From Syncephalastrum monosporum B8922 (lineage: Eukaryota > Mucoromycota > Mucoromycetes > Mucorales > Syncephalastraceae), in assembly GCA_000697355.1 (NCBI GenBank), contig JNEN01000777.1, positions 62,001-126,000 on the forward strand: a stretch of 64,000 nucleotides of DNA, given 5' to 3'. The position numbers were made by a program, and so were the translations under genes. Below are positions 12,715-24,133 of the stretch, one piece after another (the first letter of the stretch is position 1; each line of letters opens with the position of its first letter). Under the pieces are notes generated by a model, which saw only the letters and a program-made list of their open reading frames with translations, was not told where the DNA came from and searched no databases.

Positions 12715-13852
12715 TTACGGTGAATATGGAGGAGGAGGATGTTGTGGTAAATCGGAGCCAGCATGAAAATGCTGCTGATGCAATTGATACTGGAGCTGCA
12801 TCTGTTGACGGGTGGGCGTATCCAGATGACTTGATGGATTGGTTATTACATGATGCTGATGCTGGATTTGGGGTTGCTGTGATGCCGAAGAAGAGGAAGA
12901 ATGGGAGCGGGTGGAAGAGGTGGGTGATAGAGACGAAGGAGATGGCTGCGTCTGCGGTTGCTGCTGTTGAGGTGTGGATGATGACATTGATGCAAGAGGC
13001 ATAGCTTGTGATGATGATGGGGGCGGGGGCGGTGGTGGATGGTATTGGAAGGTGACGTCTTTGTTGAAAGCCGCCTGCGTCTCTGCAGCAGCAGCCGCCA
13101 TCGCACGTTTCCTCCGGTAGAGGTAGTAGAACACGTATGATAACAGAGACAGGAGGACCACAACCGAGACGACGACGGCGATAATAATAGCACGGTGGGT
13201 TGTATCACTTGACTTGTCCACAGAAACGTGTGAGGTTGCCCACGGGTCATCGCCCGTGGCCGACGACGCCGCAGACGAACTGGCGCACCTTCCATCCACA
13301 CACCGATTCGAGGTACACTGGTTGGAAGAGACGCATTGTCCGTTGGGTTGAATCTTGTCGGTGCACATTCCACTGTCGCAAAAGGTGGCCTCGTCGCAGT
13401 CGCTGAGGAACGAGTCGAGCGGCCGTCCAGGGTCGCTCGGGGGCCAAGCAATGACGGTCTGATTATTGGACACGTCCACTTCTGTGTCTCGCTCGGGAAG
13501 ATCGGGGGACGGGCAAGTGACGCATGGCGTGAGCCGACGGGCAATCTCACCCACGAAGACAGGTGACCGTGTCGGTTGTGATAGAACCCATCTTTTTTTT
13601 TTTAATACAAATAAGTCAAGGTTTTTTTTATGTTGTCCTTTAGTGTCAATGGTTCAAAACAAAAATTAAATCAACATACTGTGAGTTTCGCGGTGAAGCA
13701 CATTGGATGGTTGTGTTTGTCACTACACAGACATCGCCCTGTACCGGACAAGGCCAAGTGCAGTTCACAACCACCTGGTATGCATAAGAAAAGGGCAGCC
13801 CGAAAAATAGTACAAGGAGTGGGGTGGCTGCTGTGATTGCTGTGGCGTGCAT
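12715..13852 (-). CDS. Single-pass type I membrane protein with C-terminal PPxY motif
   Basis: Unrecognised family, about 349 aa from two exons (13852-13680 and 13591-12715). A signal peptide opens the protein (MHATAITAATPLLVLFFGL). A Cys-rich ectodomain follows (VNCTWPCPVQGDVC, CDEATFCDSGMC, NGQCVSSNQCTSNRCVDGRC), then one membrane span (AIIIAVVVSVVVLLSLLSYV) and a basic stop-transfer YRRKR. The cytosolic tail is rich in Gln, Pro and Ser, has a seven-proline run, and ends in HPPPPYSP. A terminal PPxY is the binding motif for WW domains of Nedd4/Rsp5 ubiquitin ligases, so this could be an adaptor or regulated cargo; that role is inferred. The intron acceptor (AAAAAG) follows an A-run rather than a pyrimidine tract, but it alone joins the two halves in frame. 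Confidence 0.75.
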
Positions 13853-16130
13853 CACCCCTAGAAATACAGACGACGTGTCAAAATGAAGTAAAGAAAAAGA
13901 AGTAAAAGGGAAAAAAAAAAAGAAAGGGTGAACAAGAATGAACAAAGCGAATGAGTGTGTGCAATGGACAGTTATTGTGGGTTAGAATTCAAAGAAACAG
14001 AGGAAGGAATCGCGAATTCCGCTCGTACAACCGGCCGTACACACCCGAGCTCCACCTTATAAAATAAAAAAATTCTTCAAGCTGCCTTTTTTCCACTGAC
14101 AAAGCTCCATACCATGGGTTGATCCTATTGTTCTTCCTTTTTGTTCAATAGTAAACTCATGAGATGATCACTTATACAAAAGGATGCAAAAACAGGCCAG
14201 GAGAGAAGAAGGATCTTTATGATAAAAAAAGAAAGCAGGGAAGGGTCCATGTCATTACCGGGATTTGGAAGTTTTCCTTCTTTGGGTATCACTCCAATTT
14301 CCAAACATGTCACAAGGATGGGATCTTCATTCGAACATCCTTCAATGCAGCTGTCGATCATATCCTTGTTCAGAAGAAAAATTAACCCTAAGCCTTGATA
14401 TTAGTTCATTAATATACTGAAATTTGAAAAATTTAGTAATACATCCTGGGGAAGCGAAGCGGGCAGTATGGGGGTAAGCAAATGGACCGCTTATAAAATG
14501 TCCCACCTTGACTCACATTCATGAGCATGATGTACTATGTAAATGTGGCTAGAACGTATTATGCTTTATGGTGTACCATGTACAATGTGGCGAATGTTTT
14601 GTAGGCACGTTGTCCTATACCTTGATAGGGAAACATGACCCGCAAGCACCACAACGATATGATGTTCAGGTATTTTAGCGCGCCTTTCTACCGGCAGGTA
14701 TCAAAAGTGACCTGACCCAACCCAAGCAAAGAGACACATATTCACAGGAAAAGGCTACGTATGTAATGGACTGAGGTACCATAGCTCAACGCATTATATT
14801 AAAGTGCCTCTTTACTCTGTAAAGAACGACTAGTGACTTAAGCATCTCATCGTTTAAAGGCACCGTAGACGTTGAGCAGCAGGACGACAGTACGTACGAG
14901 CTTGGCTCAACTTTGCAATGAGTTGGTGCCGTTGACGCATTCTCTGCGTGTGTATTCATAACCTCATAGCCATACGTCATGTCATATATTGTGCACGTAC
15001 AGGTGTAAGGAATGAGCGGTGTCCAAATGACAAGAGATAGCCTCACATATCACCGTACTGCCTCTGTCATTCTCCAGGTTGACCTCAGCAAAATGACAAG
15101 ACAATATAAATGTCCAATACTTAGGTCCAAAATTATGCGGGACCCTCAGCCACGGTTTACTCTTCTTGCTCCGCAGAATTGTACTACGTCAAATTTCTAC
15201 GTGTAGGTGCACGACGAAACAATGTAATAGCGCGTCCAACAATGAATTGCTCAAAATGGTCCTCCTGTCTGGAATAGGTTCGTATGCGGACGGACAGACC
15301 ACCATATAGTGTATCATACACTGCCCAAACGAGGATATGTGGCAAAAGGCAAGTTGAGCGTTATGCAATAATCCATCATAATCCATGGCAGGAATTATAA
15401 AGACGCCTATAGGCTCATCACGGCGCGTTCATATGCCGGGCGTCCATGGACGATACCCAACCCTCCGTACACGATTACTTTGGGAAAGTGACATGGCTTT
15501 GTATCTAGCCACACAATTTTTTTTCTGCAACACATAGAGATTTAGAATCCGATAATAAAGCACATGTATGAAGCTCGTGGTTGCATGAGGTCTATATGAG
15601 CAATAAGAAGAACCGAGCAGAGTGGCCAGAGAGAGAGAGAGAGACGCCTGTCCCGTCAGAATAAATCATCTGCACGCAGCCGAATCGGTCAGGCTCAAAG
15701 GTCAAATTCAGCTATGCTGGTGGCATAAAATTGGGGAGTCTATGCGGGAAAGGGGAGCCCAAAAGGGGGGGGGGGGAGAGAGAGAAAATAGACTCTGGTG
15801 GGAGGGGAGCAGGAGAAGAAAAAAGAGAAACGAATGGAACACAGTATAGACGTAGACATTTACTTTGATTTTTATACACATAGTACTATAATGGCTATAG
15901 ATATAGATACAGAAATACCAAGGCTGTTAAGTGACGATGATGGTGCCTATCGTGTGGATATGAGGAAGTGGAAAGGAAAAAAAAAAAAAACAACAAAGCT
16001 GTCGTTTTCTAAATCACGCACATCCTTTCAACAGGATTCAGGTTCGGACTTGTTTTTGCGCTTATTTGAGTGCGTGATTTGACGGATAAAAGATTTGCCC
16101 TTCTCGCCCTCTCTTTCTGTCTCGATCCAA
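13853..16130. other. Intergenic, no gene recognised
   Basis: Shared upstream region of the divergent membrane-protein and RAC1 genes, 2.3 kb. It has short frames only. Low-complexity features are a (GA)n run near 15629-15643 and a G run near 15764-15776. The stretch just before RAC1 (about 16100-16130) is CT-rich. Confidence 0.5.
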
Positions 16131-16951
16131 ATGCAGTCCATCAAATGTGTCGTGGTCGGCGATGGGTACGGCTACCGAGATGATGACTTGTGTAGGCTGT
16201 TAGATTGACCTTTGTTCTATACAGTGCCGTTGGTAAAACCTGTCTTTTGATTTCTTATACCACCAATGCCTTTCCTGGCGAATACGTCCCCACCGTGTAA
16301 GCATCCTTTGCCTTTTTCATTGCTACAATCTCTCGACCCACCTTTATCCTTTGACTCATGTGTCTGCTCCTGTTAGGTTCGACAACTACTCTGCCAATGT
16401 CATGGTGGACGGCAAGCCCGTCAGTCTAGGCTTGTGGGATACGGCCGGTCAAGAAGATTACGATCGACTGCGACCTCTTTCGTACCCGCAGACTGACGTT
16501 TTCTTGGTCTGCTTTTCGATTGCCAGCCCGCCCTCGTTCGAGAACGTGCGCACCAAGGTAACGCGCTTCTATTGTTAGGGCGATGCTATGCATGGATACT
16601 GACTATTACTATGATTATTACTGTTACTGTAACTGTAACTGTTACTGTTATCATGAATAGTGGTACCCCGAGATTAGCCACCACGCACCCGATATACCCA
16701 TGATCCTGGTCGGTACGAAGCTCGATCTGCGTGAAGACAAGCAGACCGTCGACCGTCTTCGCGAGAAGCGTATGTCCGCGATCACCTATACACAAGCTGT
16801 TCAGATGTCCAAAGATATCGGCGCCGTAAAGTACCTCGAGTGTTCTGCCCTGACCCAGACCGGTCTCAAGAACGTTTTTGACGAGGCCATCCGCGCCGTC
16901 CTCTCTCCTGCGCCCAAGCAGAAGAAGAAGAAGGGCTGCATTGTTTTGTAA
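16131..16951 (+). CDS. RAC1: Rac1 small GTPase
   Basis: Rho-family GTPase that controls actin polarity, NADPH oxidase and PAK kinases at the membrane. Four exons: 16131-16165, 16225-16296, 16377-16557 and 16661-16951, giving 192 aa, the standard Rac length. Motifs seen: P-loop GDGAVGKTC (its second Gly is split across intron 1), switch [14 protein letters not shown], switch [28 protein letters not shown] for guanine recognition, the Rho insert helix region ([14 protein letters not shown]), and CSALTQ. The C-terminus is a polybasic KQKKKKG followed by CIVL, a CAAX box whose final Leu predicts geranylgeranylation. The sequence favours Rac over Cdc42 ([11 protein letters not shown] start, [14 protein letters not shown]). 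Intron 3 holds an imperfect TACTGT/TAACTG repeat. Confidence 0.97.
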
Positions 16952-17346
16952 AGAAAGAAAAAAGCAAAAAGCAAAAAACAAAAAGAGCAAGGAGACGTAA
17001 GGTTGTCCAAAGAAACATTACAGAGACAAGCCAGAGAGTGAGAACGAGTTGAGAGGTATTCATGTTATGCTCGTCGTTTCTCGTTCGTCACCCATTTTTT
17101 TATTCCGTTCCTTTTATCTTTCTTTTTACTTTCTCTCTCTTCTCTCTTTTCTCTCTCTTTTTCCTTTCTCTGTCCTTTCTCTGTCCTTTTTTTTTTCCTT
17201 TATTTTAATCTTCTTTTCTTCCTCACTGTTCTTCTTATCTTCTCTCTCTTTTCCCTCGTGTTTCTAACGTCATACGTTCTTCCCCTAGCCCCCCCAAACT
17301 TACCCGTTACCGAATAATCAATCAGAAAAAAAAAGAAGCTCAAGTA

Positions 17347-17379
17347 TGTGTGTGTGTGTGTGCGTGTGTGTGTGTGTGT
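17347..17379. repeat. TG dinucleotide microsatellite
   Basis: Interrupted (TG)n run in the spacer between convergent RAC1 and the nucleotidase gene. It lies in a region that is also CT-rich on the plus strand (17096-17262). No coding role is seen. Confidence 0.9.
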
Positions 17380-17415
17380 ATGCGTGCAAAAACCAAAAAT
17401 GGAGAATGATGGCAT

Positions 17416-18589
17416 CTATTGCATGGACTCTACAATATCTAGGACGGGATTCATATTGGCATCTCGCATGATGACGATATCAAATGCATCCATGTAGCGC
17501 GGCTCGAGAGCTTCGAAATCATGATTGCAAAAGCCAATAGTCAGGCATAGATCATGGCGCACGCCCTGACTCATCTGGAGGTCACCGAGCGAATCGCCAA
17601 CGAGCACGACGTTGGTTCGGTTTTCGATTTGTGGGTAATAAGGCGTGGTCTCGAGTTGGAATTCTGACTTGTTGAAGCAATGGATCAGCGGGTCATCAAA
17701 TCCATCCACGACGCCTTGCTCGTTGAAATGCATCATGTTGGACACAATGTGCATGTTCGGATACATGAGCTTATGTGCTTTTAATGTCTCATCAATGACA
17801 TTGCCGATACCGGCCGAGAAGACCAGGAAAGGAACGTTGCGCTTTTGACAGAGTCGGAGAAGTGTATCGACACCAGGGCGCAGTTGCATGGGTGACTCTT
17901 CGGCCATGGCTCGGATATCTACATCACGCGGCGTAAGAGGAAGGACAATCAAGGGATAGCGATGGATATATATATGTATATATATAGGCTGTGTTTTGGG
18001 TACCTTCCCGCGTCAAATTTTGTGAAATCATGGCAGCATGGGACTTCTCCCACCACTCGACCATGTAGGGTATTTTCTCGTCATGCGTCATGGTTTTGTT
18101 GATTTCAATCGGGTAGTAGGTGTGCAGCAGGTTGTCGGTCACCTTCCGAAACTGAAGAGGTCTCCAGGGTCAGCTACCTTATGATACAGTACTCGCCTTT
18201 TCCTTTATGCCTCTGCTTACGTTGGGATCCAGTTTGGAGTAACGTCCAGGCACGCCGTGGCATGAAATGTTACGAGTCAGTGCCCCCGTGACCTTGTCCC
18301 TGATCCAATATAAAGACATGGTCTGGTCAAAGTCTATATCGCAAGTAAGTCTCCTAGGGGCGGCCAAAGACGGAACTTGGTACTTGCCACAGATGAAATG
18401 AAGATTCTTATCGCCATCTTCTACGAGTTTCTCGAGTTTGGTACGCGTCGCTTCCAGGTTCTTGATGCGCACGGTCGGATTGCGCAACAGTTTCTGCACT
18501 AAGCAAAGACGCCCTTGGCTAATGAGCTTCGACTCGATTGCACGCGTGGTTAATGTACCCAAGGTCTCTACTGCTGCTTTGGCGGTCAT
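17416..18589 (-). CDS. Cytosolic 5'-nucleotidase III family (pyrimidine 5'-nucleotidase)
   Basis: HAD-superfamily enzyme that dephosphorylates nucleoside monophosphates such as UMP and CMP. Exons: 18589-18388, 18333-18221, 18151-18004 and 17918-17416, about 321 aa, the normal cN-III length. Motif I is DFDQTMS with the nucleophilic first Asp; motif II is FLVFSAGIGNV; the family block VSNMMHFNEQGVVDGF is followed by LIHCFNKSE; motif IV is VLVGDSLGDLQMSQG. The intron before DFDQT (18387-18334) would be GC-AG (GCAAGT donor). Its 54 nt are stop-free and in frame, so an unspliced form with 18 extra residues is also possible. The spliced join LHFI-CDFDQT restores the hydrophobic strand that precedes the nucleophile in this family. 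A start eight codons upstream (18613) is the alternative. The gene converges on RAC1. Confidence 0.9.
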
Positions 18590-18941
18590 GGGCGAATGAG
18601 GGAAACAGAACAAATGAGGAAAAAGGTGAAAAGGAAATAGGAATAAGAAATAGGACGGAATACTTGCTGGCTGTTACGCGCAGGACAAATGGGAGCCCTG
18701 ACTTGACGTCATACTGTACCGCATACGATCATTTGAGCATGCCGATGTTTGCGGCCACGCAGATGGAAATGAGCCGATTCGAGGATAATCACAGGTGATT
18801 TCGGTAAAATCAATGCATAAAGCAAGTATAATGATCATGATATCACTCTTTAATGTGAATGGTATACAACAGAGAAATACTTATACAAGCAAACGCGCAC
18901 ATGGATACTGCATATGGGCGTAAAAACATAATTCAGTGGGA

Positions 18942-21543
18942 TCACGCAGATGGTGGTTCCTGGGCAGCCATGAGCTCAGCAGCTGCAGCAGTGAAGAGCG
19001 GTACAACGAGCGGCAAGACCTTGAGCTGCGGCTTCTGGATAGTCAGCTCGTGCGCGACCTGGCTGCTGTTATTGGAAGAAGAGGACGACTCATCATCGGA
19101 GCTCTCGTCGTCGTCCGCCTGGAGCTCAGCCAGGTCGTTCATCACACCGAGCATCTCGGTGCGGTTCGGCCAAAAGTTGAGCGCCTCGTCTTCCACGGAT
19201 TCGTCTTGCCCCATGATGAGCTTCTGCCGCGTGCGGCGCACATGTTGGGCCTTGCGCTCGCGGTGATACGAGCAAATGGCATCAATGTCCTGGCGCAGCT
19301 CGGCCTTTTGCTCAGGCGTGATACCCGCGGCCTCGACCGTCTGATCGAGATCGACACGACCCGGCAGGCCGTTCGAGATGAGCGAAAAGCAGGCATCGAC
19401 ATACTTGAGAAGCTCGTCAAACAGGTGCGAGGTATCGTTCTTGTGGACCGAATGGACAAACGTGTAAAAGTTCTGCTCGTGGCGTTGGACGAGGTCGATG
19501 AAAGGCTGCGCGGTGTTGCGCACGTCCTGCGCGTTCAGCGAATCGACCAAGGTAATAAGATCGTCGAGGAAGGCCGAGAGCTGCTGCATCGAGTCACCAA
19601 TGTTGGCGGCCTTGTAGACCTCAGCGAGGGGCTGATAAAAGATGGCGAAGATTTCGCGAAGCATTTCGCCCGTCGCTCCCTGGAAGACAAGGCCCATAAG
19701 CAGCTCGTGCTCGCGCTTTTGGGCGTACAGAGTCCAGAGCCGGTGGAGCTGCTTGACGAGCTTGCGCTGCTCAGCATCTTCGGCGGCGTATGCAATCTTC
19801 TTGATTTGGTCGGGTGTCAGCGCGGGCTCAATGTCGCTGTTGCGCAGGATCTCCAACGTCTCTTGGGTCGATGAGAGGGCTAAGTAGGAAATGTCAGGCA
19901 TATAAGTTGTTTTACGTTATACACCTTACAGGAAAGCTCGACATCTTCGAGGATCGGGGTCTCGACCGCATTCTGCACCTTTTTGCAAAGAATCGCATCA
20001 CCAATCTCTGCCTCAAGTGCGGTAATATCCGACTGGTATTCCTTAACCTCGTCATTCATGTTGGCCATGATGATTCTATCAAAGCAATGAATCTTTCCGA
20101 CATCTCTTTTCCTTCTTCTCCTTTGTACCTCTGGAACAAGCTTCTTCTGCCAAGGGGCTGCATCAAGAACAGGTCGAGGATGCCCTTGACCATGGCAAAG
20201 GGGTTGGAAAGCTTCAGGAGCTGAGCAATGGCGCGGTAAGGCATAAGCGAGTGGGTGCGTTTCAGGTTGGCAATGTTTTCGGACGCGCGGTCCGAGGTGA
20301 CGAATTGAGTATGCAGGACAAATGCAAAACTAGCGAGCAATGCGTGACGTTAGTTAAACCCGACCGACAAACCACGGCATGATGCTCACTTGATGCGGCC
20401 CCATTCAAAGGCCTTGCGCAGGGGCTCAGGCAGATTTTCGATGCGGTCAGTGGACTTGATGGTATCAAATACTTCGAGGAGACCACCGGGCTGTAGGATC
20501 TTCTTTTTGAGCATGGCCAAGAGATCATCCAGCTCAGACATGCGCTGGTCGACCTGCTCCTTGAAACGCTCCTCTTCCTCGCGGCGGGCGTGGTCAAACG
20601 TGCGGCGCTTCTCGACATCGGCCTTTTGGGCCTCGGTGAGCTCGATCGGGTCCTGAAACAGGAACCGCTCGAAAATCTCACTCCGGGCAAGTTTCGGCTG
20701 AGCTGCGACGCGGTGTAAGAACGAGCGCAGCAGCAAACGGTCCTTTTCGCGATAAAGGTGGCTGGCAGGGTCACTCGGACGGCGGTGGAAGTGGCTCGTG
20801 TTGCCATCATAGGAGGGGGCACTGGCTTTGCTCGGCGGCGAAGGGACCTCTTCGGTCGGGAAAGCCGCTCTCAAATCCAGACAGAGCTGTCTGAATTGGC
20901 CGTGGCGCCGTGCGACATGGACCGGTGGCTCGTCTTGCTTGCTTGTTTCGAGGATGAACTCTGCGTGCGTCTTTTCGCGGAGAGTGCGTTTCTCCGAGAT
21001 GGTGCGGACGGTGACGACGTTAATATCGAGGCCGCTGAAGCCGAGCCATTCCAGATAATGGTCGTCGTTCTCGAGGAGCGTCAGGTCCTGCTCGATCGAC
21101 GTCGCGAGCTTGTCTGCGGGCTGGTTTTCTTTATCGTCCTCTTGACCTGGCTTGACGTGAATGGCCTGTTCCTGGCCCTGAGCGGTCTTGACGGCGGCGC
21201 AGAGACCGACTGTCATAAGCTTCTCGATCTTGTATGCCAAAATGCGGCGCTGGGATGCGCCAGACTTGCGCGGAGTGTACGTGTCGAGTTTGACTTTCGA
21301 GAGCTCATTCAGAAAGTCTTGGCATCGCTTCCAAAAGTCGTCATGACTGCCTCGCTTCAGCAGAGGAAAGTCGACCACAAACTTTTGAGCAATGTACTGT
21401 AGGAAAGGGTAGTCGCCACCCACGTTGGGCTGCAACACGGCTGAGAGCTCTGGGTCGCGTTTGAGCTTGTCGAGCTCTTGTCGAATCTCGAGGCTAATGA
21501 GTTCGCGCTTAAAATAGTGCAATTGCTGAGGAGTAAGCTCCAT
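18942..21543 (-). CDS. PX-domain protein with PXB and DUF3818 regions (Lec1/Ypr097w-like)
   Basis: Fungal lipid-handling protein family; yeast Ypr097w (Lec1) acts in ergosterol and lipid-droplet homeostasis. Four exons: 21543-20390, 20329-20129, 20075-19930 and 19879-18942, giving 812 aa. The N-terminal PX-associated region starts MELTPQQLHYFKRELISLEI. The PX domain follows at roughly residues 165-320 (LEWLGFSGLDINVVTVRTIS, HGQFRQLCLDLRAAFP, REKDRLLLRSFLHRV). The C-terminal DUF3818 region contains LNAQDVRNTAQPFIDLVQRH, FLISN-like helices and a Ser/Asp-rich tail. Intron 3 uses a donor inside a TCCTGTAAGG context, and choosing it (rather than the GT five bases on) keeps the frame. The protein is shorter than the yeast one (about 1,070 aa), mainly in loops. 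Family assignment rests on domain order and signature blocks. Confidence 0.85.
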
Positions 21544-22711
21544 GAGTTAAAAGGAGAATAAGCAAGAAGAGAACGAAGAAGGTATAAATAAAAGGAAAAG
21601 AGCTAATGAGGTGCACGTAATGACGTCGAGGCGAGGAAAGAAGAAGAGGTTGCAGCCAAAAAAAGAGCTGCGCGCATGATTTAAACGACCGCGTGGTGCT
21701 TCTGAACGTGCGATTGCACGAATAAACGGAAAAGGCAGTGCACGGGCCCATTCTCGGCAAGGCCTTTTTATCTTTAACGTCTTTCGAGGGGAAACAGAAA
21801 CAAGAGCTACTGTACAGATAAGAGTGCATGAATCGCAGTATAAGATGATCTACGCTGCAAGGGATCTGCAAAGGTTATCAGGGCGTACGTTTTGGCGTGT
21901 GCATTACGTCAAATTGAGCCTGGGCCATGTGGATACTATATCCTTGTTTTAAACACAGCAACGGAGAACTCATTCTTAATGTGGATAGGACACCACACGG
22001 GTTCATTATATCGTCCAACTTTTCCAATCGATGAAGGCTTTCGCGGAGGCTCCTGCTATGGTGATCACACACAAGCGGAGAGCTTATCAGGGAAGTTGTG
22101 ACGCGACCCAGGCAGGTACAAGGACACTTAGCATGCCTATATGAGAGTGAGCCTTTATTCGCGGCTTTCACCGGGCCGATAACAGAAAACGCACGTTCCG
22201 ATCTTCGTCTGTGAGGGCCACCGGCGTTCACTGTGTATGGGCGCCACGCAATTTCTTGTCATCCTTGCGTCTGGCACCACCCACATTCCGGCAATTTAAG
22301 GTCGACACGCATGACGGCCACAGTGCCTTTACTATGGCCAAGTTTCACTCGCCGATGCTCTATCGCCGCAAATTGTTTCGACTCGAGCGCGCCAGTACGA
22401 CGCTCGTTTAAGCCGGCCAGGCGAATGATAGAAAGGAGCAGGGGATGTCAGCATGTTCCAGGCGAAGCTTGATTATAGACAGGTACTTCATGATACGCAT
22501 CACTGAATATTCCTACTTACTTTTTGCCACCGGATCACTGCCTCTGGAATTCGGCACCGCTTTTCGATAGCTGCGCTTCAGCTGCTAGCACATAGTGTGC
22601 TTCCCAAATAGATTCGCGAACAAGTTACCAGGGCAGCTGAATCTAGGGGCCGGCAACGAACAAACAACTGTTTGTTCTTGTTCGTGGACTGAGGACCCAT
22701 TGCTTGAGAGA
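21544..22711. other. Intergenic, no gene recognised
   Basis: Upstream region of the PX protein gene. It has only short frames without motifs. Confidence 0.5.
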
Positions 22712-23233
22712 CTATTCGAATGAAGGCTGGATGGTATGTTCGTCTAGGAAAACCGTATCCTGGAAGGTCGCTCTAGGAAGGGCAGGAAGGCGTTCGAACA
22801 GTATAGTTAGCCGTTGTATCTGTTGGTCTTGTTGCTGCATCTCGTTAGATATAAACTGCTGGTGTTGCTCCAATTCCACGGGGACAATCGAAGTTTTCAA
22901 AGCGCCTGCGGAATACTCGGGCTGTTGTTCCTTTTGCGGCTGCAGCGTAGCTGGCTGGTCCTCTCTGAGTACGTCGTCAAGTTGCTTACGCACCTCGACG
23001 TAAGGGGAAAACAGGCATTGCTAGTCCGCTTGCTCCGTTTTGACCAATGTGCATCTCAAGACGGCCCAGTTCGCCGCACGTGGAGCAGTACAGGTCGGCT
23101 TGACGGGATCTGAAGTCTCGTTGGAACTTGGACAAACAGCTGACTGCCAAGTTTCTGTCGCCTTTGGGAACCGAAGCTATTGGCGAATGTCAGAGGAAGA
23201 CAGGGCAGGGGAAGGTACTTGGTCGCCACTCAT
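22712..23233 (-). pseudogene. Possible small coiled-coil gene or gene relic
   Basis: The 3' part reads as a clean 93-codon frame (22993-22712) rich in Gln and Glu with a heptad-like stretch (ELEQHQQFISNEMQQQDQQI), ending at a stop near 22712. Upstream, another frame carries a paired-Cys block (ADLYCSTCGELGRLEMHIG). An ATG at 23233 opens MSGDQVPSPALSSSDIRQ and then stops. These three pieces lie in different frames. I found no set of introns that joins all of them convincingly. It may be an intact gene with introns I misread, or a decayed gene. No family is recognised. Confidence 0.3.
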
Positions 23234-23772
23234 GTTACTGAAAGTTGCAGGAGGTGAGGGCGAGAATACTTTTTCTTTTTTTTTTTTCTTCACAAGAGTA
23301 CGAGATGGCCGGAAATGACTTCTTGATGTTTCGAGGAAACCGCGCTAAGATGTCAAATCGACGATCTCGAAATGAGTCCAAAGGAATGTCTTTTCTCGGT
23401 CGAGAATGCAAATGGCTGCGTGTTGCAGAGACAAGCTTCCTTCTAAAGTTGTTGCTCTCGGTTTTTTGAAGGGGCGAATTGGTCTGTTTCCTCGCTCCTT
23501 TGTCAACGAGCTGGTATCGATCTGTAACAGAAGTAACGGATACTAACACATATAAAAATAAAAAAATGGAAAAGAAACTGATTTAACAGAAGTAACTTGT
23601 GTGAAATCGTAGCGCAATGTCGTCGACAAATTAAACGATGTATCCCAATGGCTTCATGAAAGGTGATCAAAGGGAAATTTATAACAAGTATCAATGGGAA
23701 TACAGATGAGTGAGTTATGCTTAGACACAAACAGCTTAGAATGAGAATCGCAGTAAATACACAAGATGTGTA

Positions 23773-23775
<3 letters not shown>

Positions 23776-23844
<69 letters not shown>
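23776..23844 (+). repeat. 69-nt poly(A) run
   Basis: Uninterrupted run of A on the plus strand, followed by a CAA-type degenerate tail (AACAACAACAACAAAC). It could be the tail of an old retroposed transcript or simple slippage. I recognise no reverse-transcriptase or gene sequence directly upstream. Confidence 0.95.
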
Positions 23845-23845
<1 letters not shown>

Positions 23846-24051
23846 AACAACAACAAACAAACAAAAAACGGGAGGAATTCAAAGGAACCAGGTGTATAAA
23901 TGGTCGGGTGTTCAAGCAGAACCGAAAAAGGAAAGTCAAAGGTGACTGCCATAAATGGAAAAAGAAGTTCAAAATAATTGCCAAAAATGGGAAAAGTTTC
24001 TAATAAAGTCTAATTTGGTATGTTCTAAATAAGGTTTGACAAAAAATATCC

Positions 24052-24133
24052 GCAAACATGTCCGAGCGGTCTAAGGAGCTACGTTCAGGTCGTAGTCTCG
24101 AAAGAGGCGTGAGTTCGAATCTCACTGTTTGCA
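24052..24133 (+). tRNA. tRNA-Leu, anticodon CAG
   Basis: A full type-II tRNA cloverleaf can be drawn. The acceptor stem GCAAACA (24052-24058) pairs with TGTTTGC (24126-24132), with discriminator A at 24133. The D-arm contains the invariant GG. The anticodon stem is CTACG/CGTAG around the loop TTCAGGT, with anticodon CAG reading CUG. A 13-nt variable arm (TCTCGAAAGAGGC), as expected for Leu, is followed by the T-arm GTGAG-TTCGAAT-CTCAC. The B box GTTCGAATC is perfect. No intron and no encoded CCA. A T-run lies about 35-45 nt downstream, as expected for Pol III termination. Confidence 0.97.

Noticed and set aside
14125..14361. Small hydrophobic minus-strand frame (78 codons)
   Set aside because: Weak hydrophobic stretch only; no promoter context, splice signal or known family.
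23503..23952. 149-codon minus-strand frame with a poly-Phe stretch
   Set aside because: The translation is just the 69-nt A run read in reverse; flanks lack motifs.
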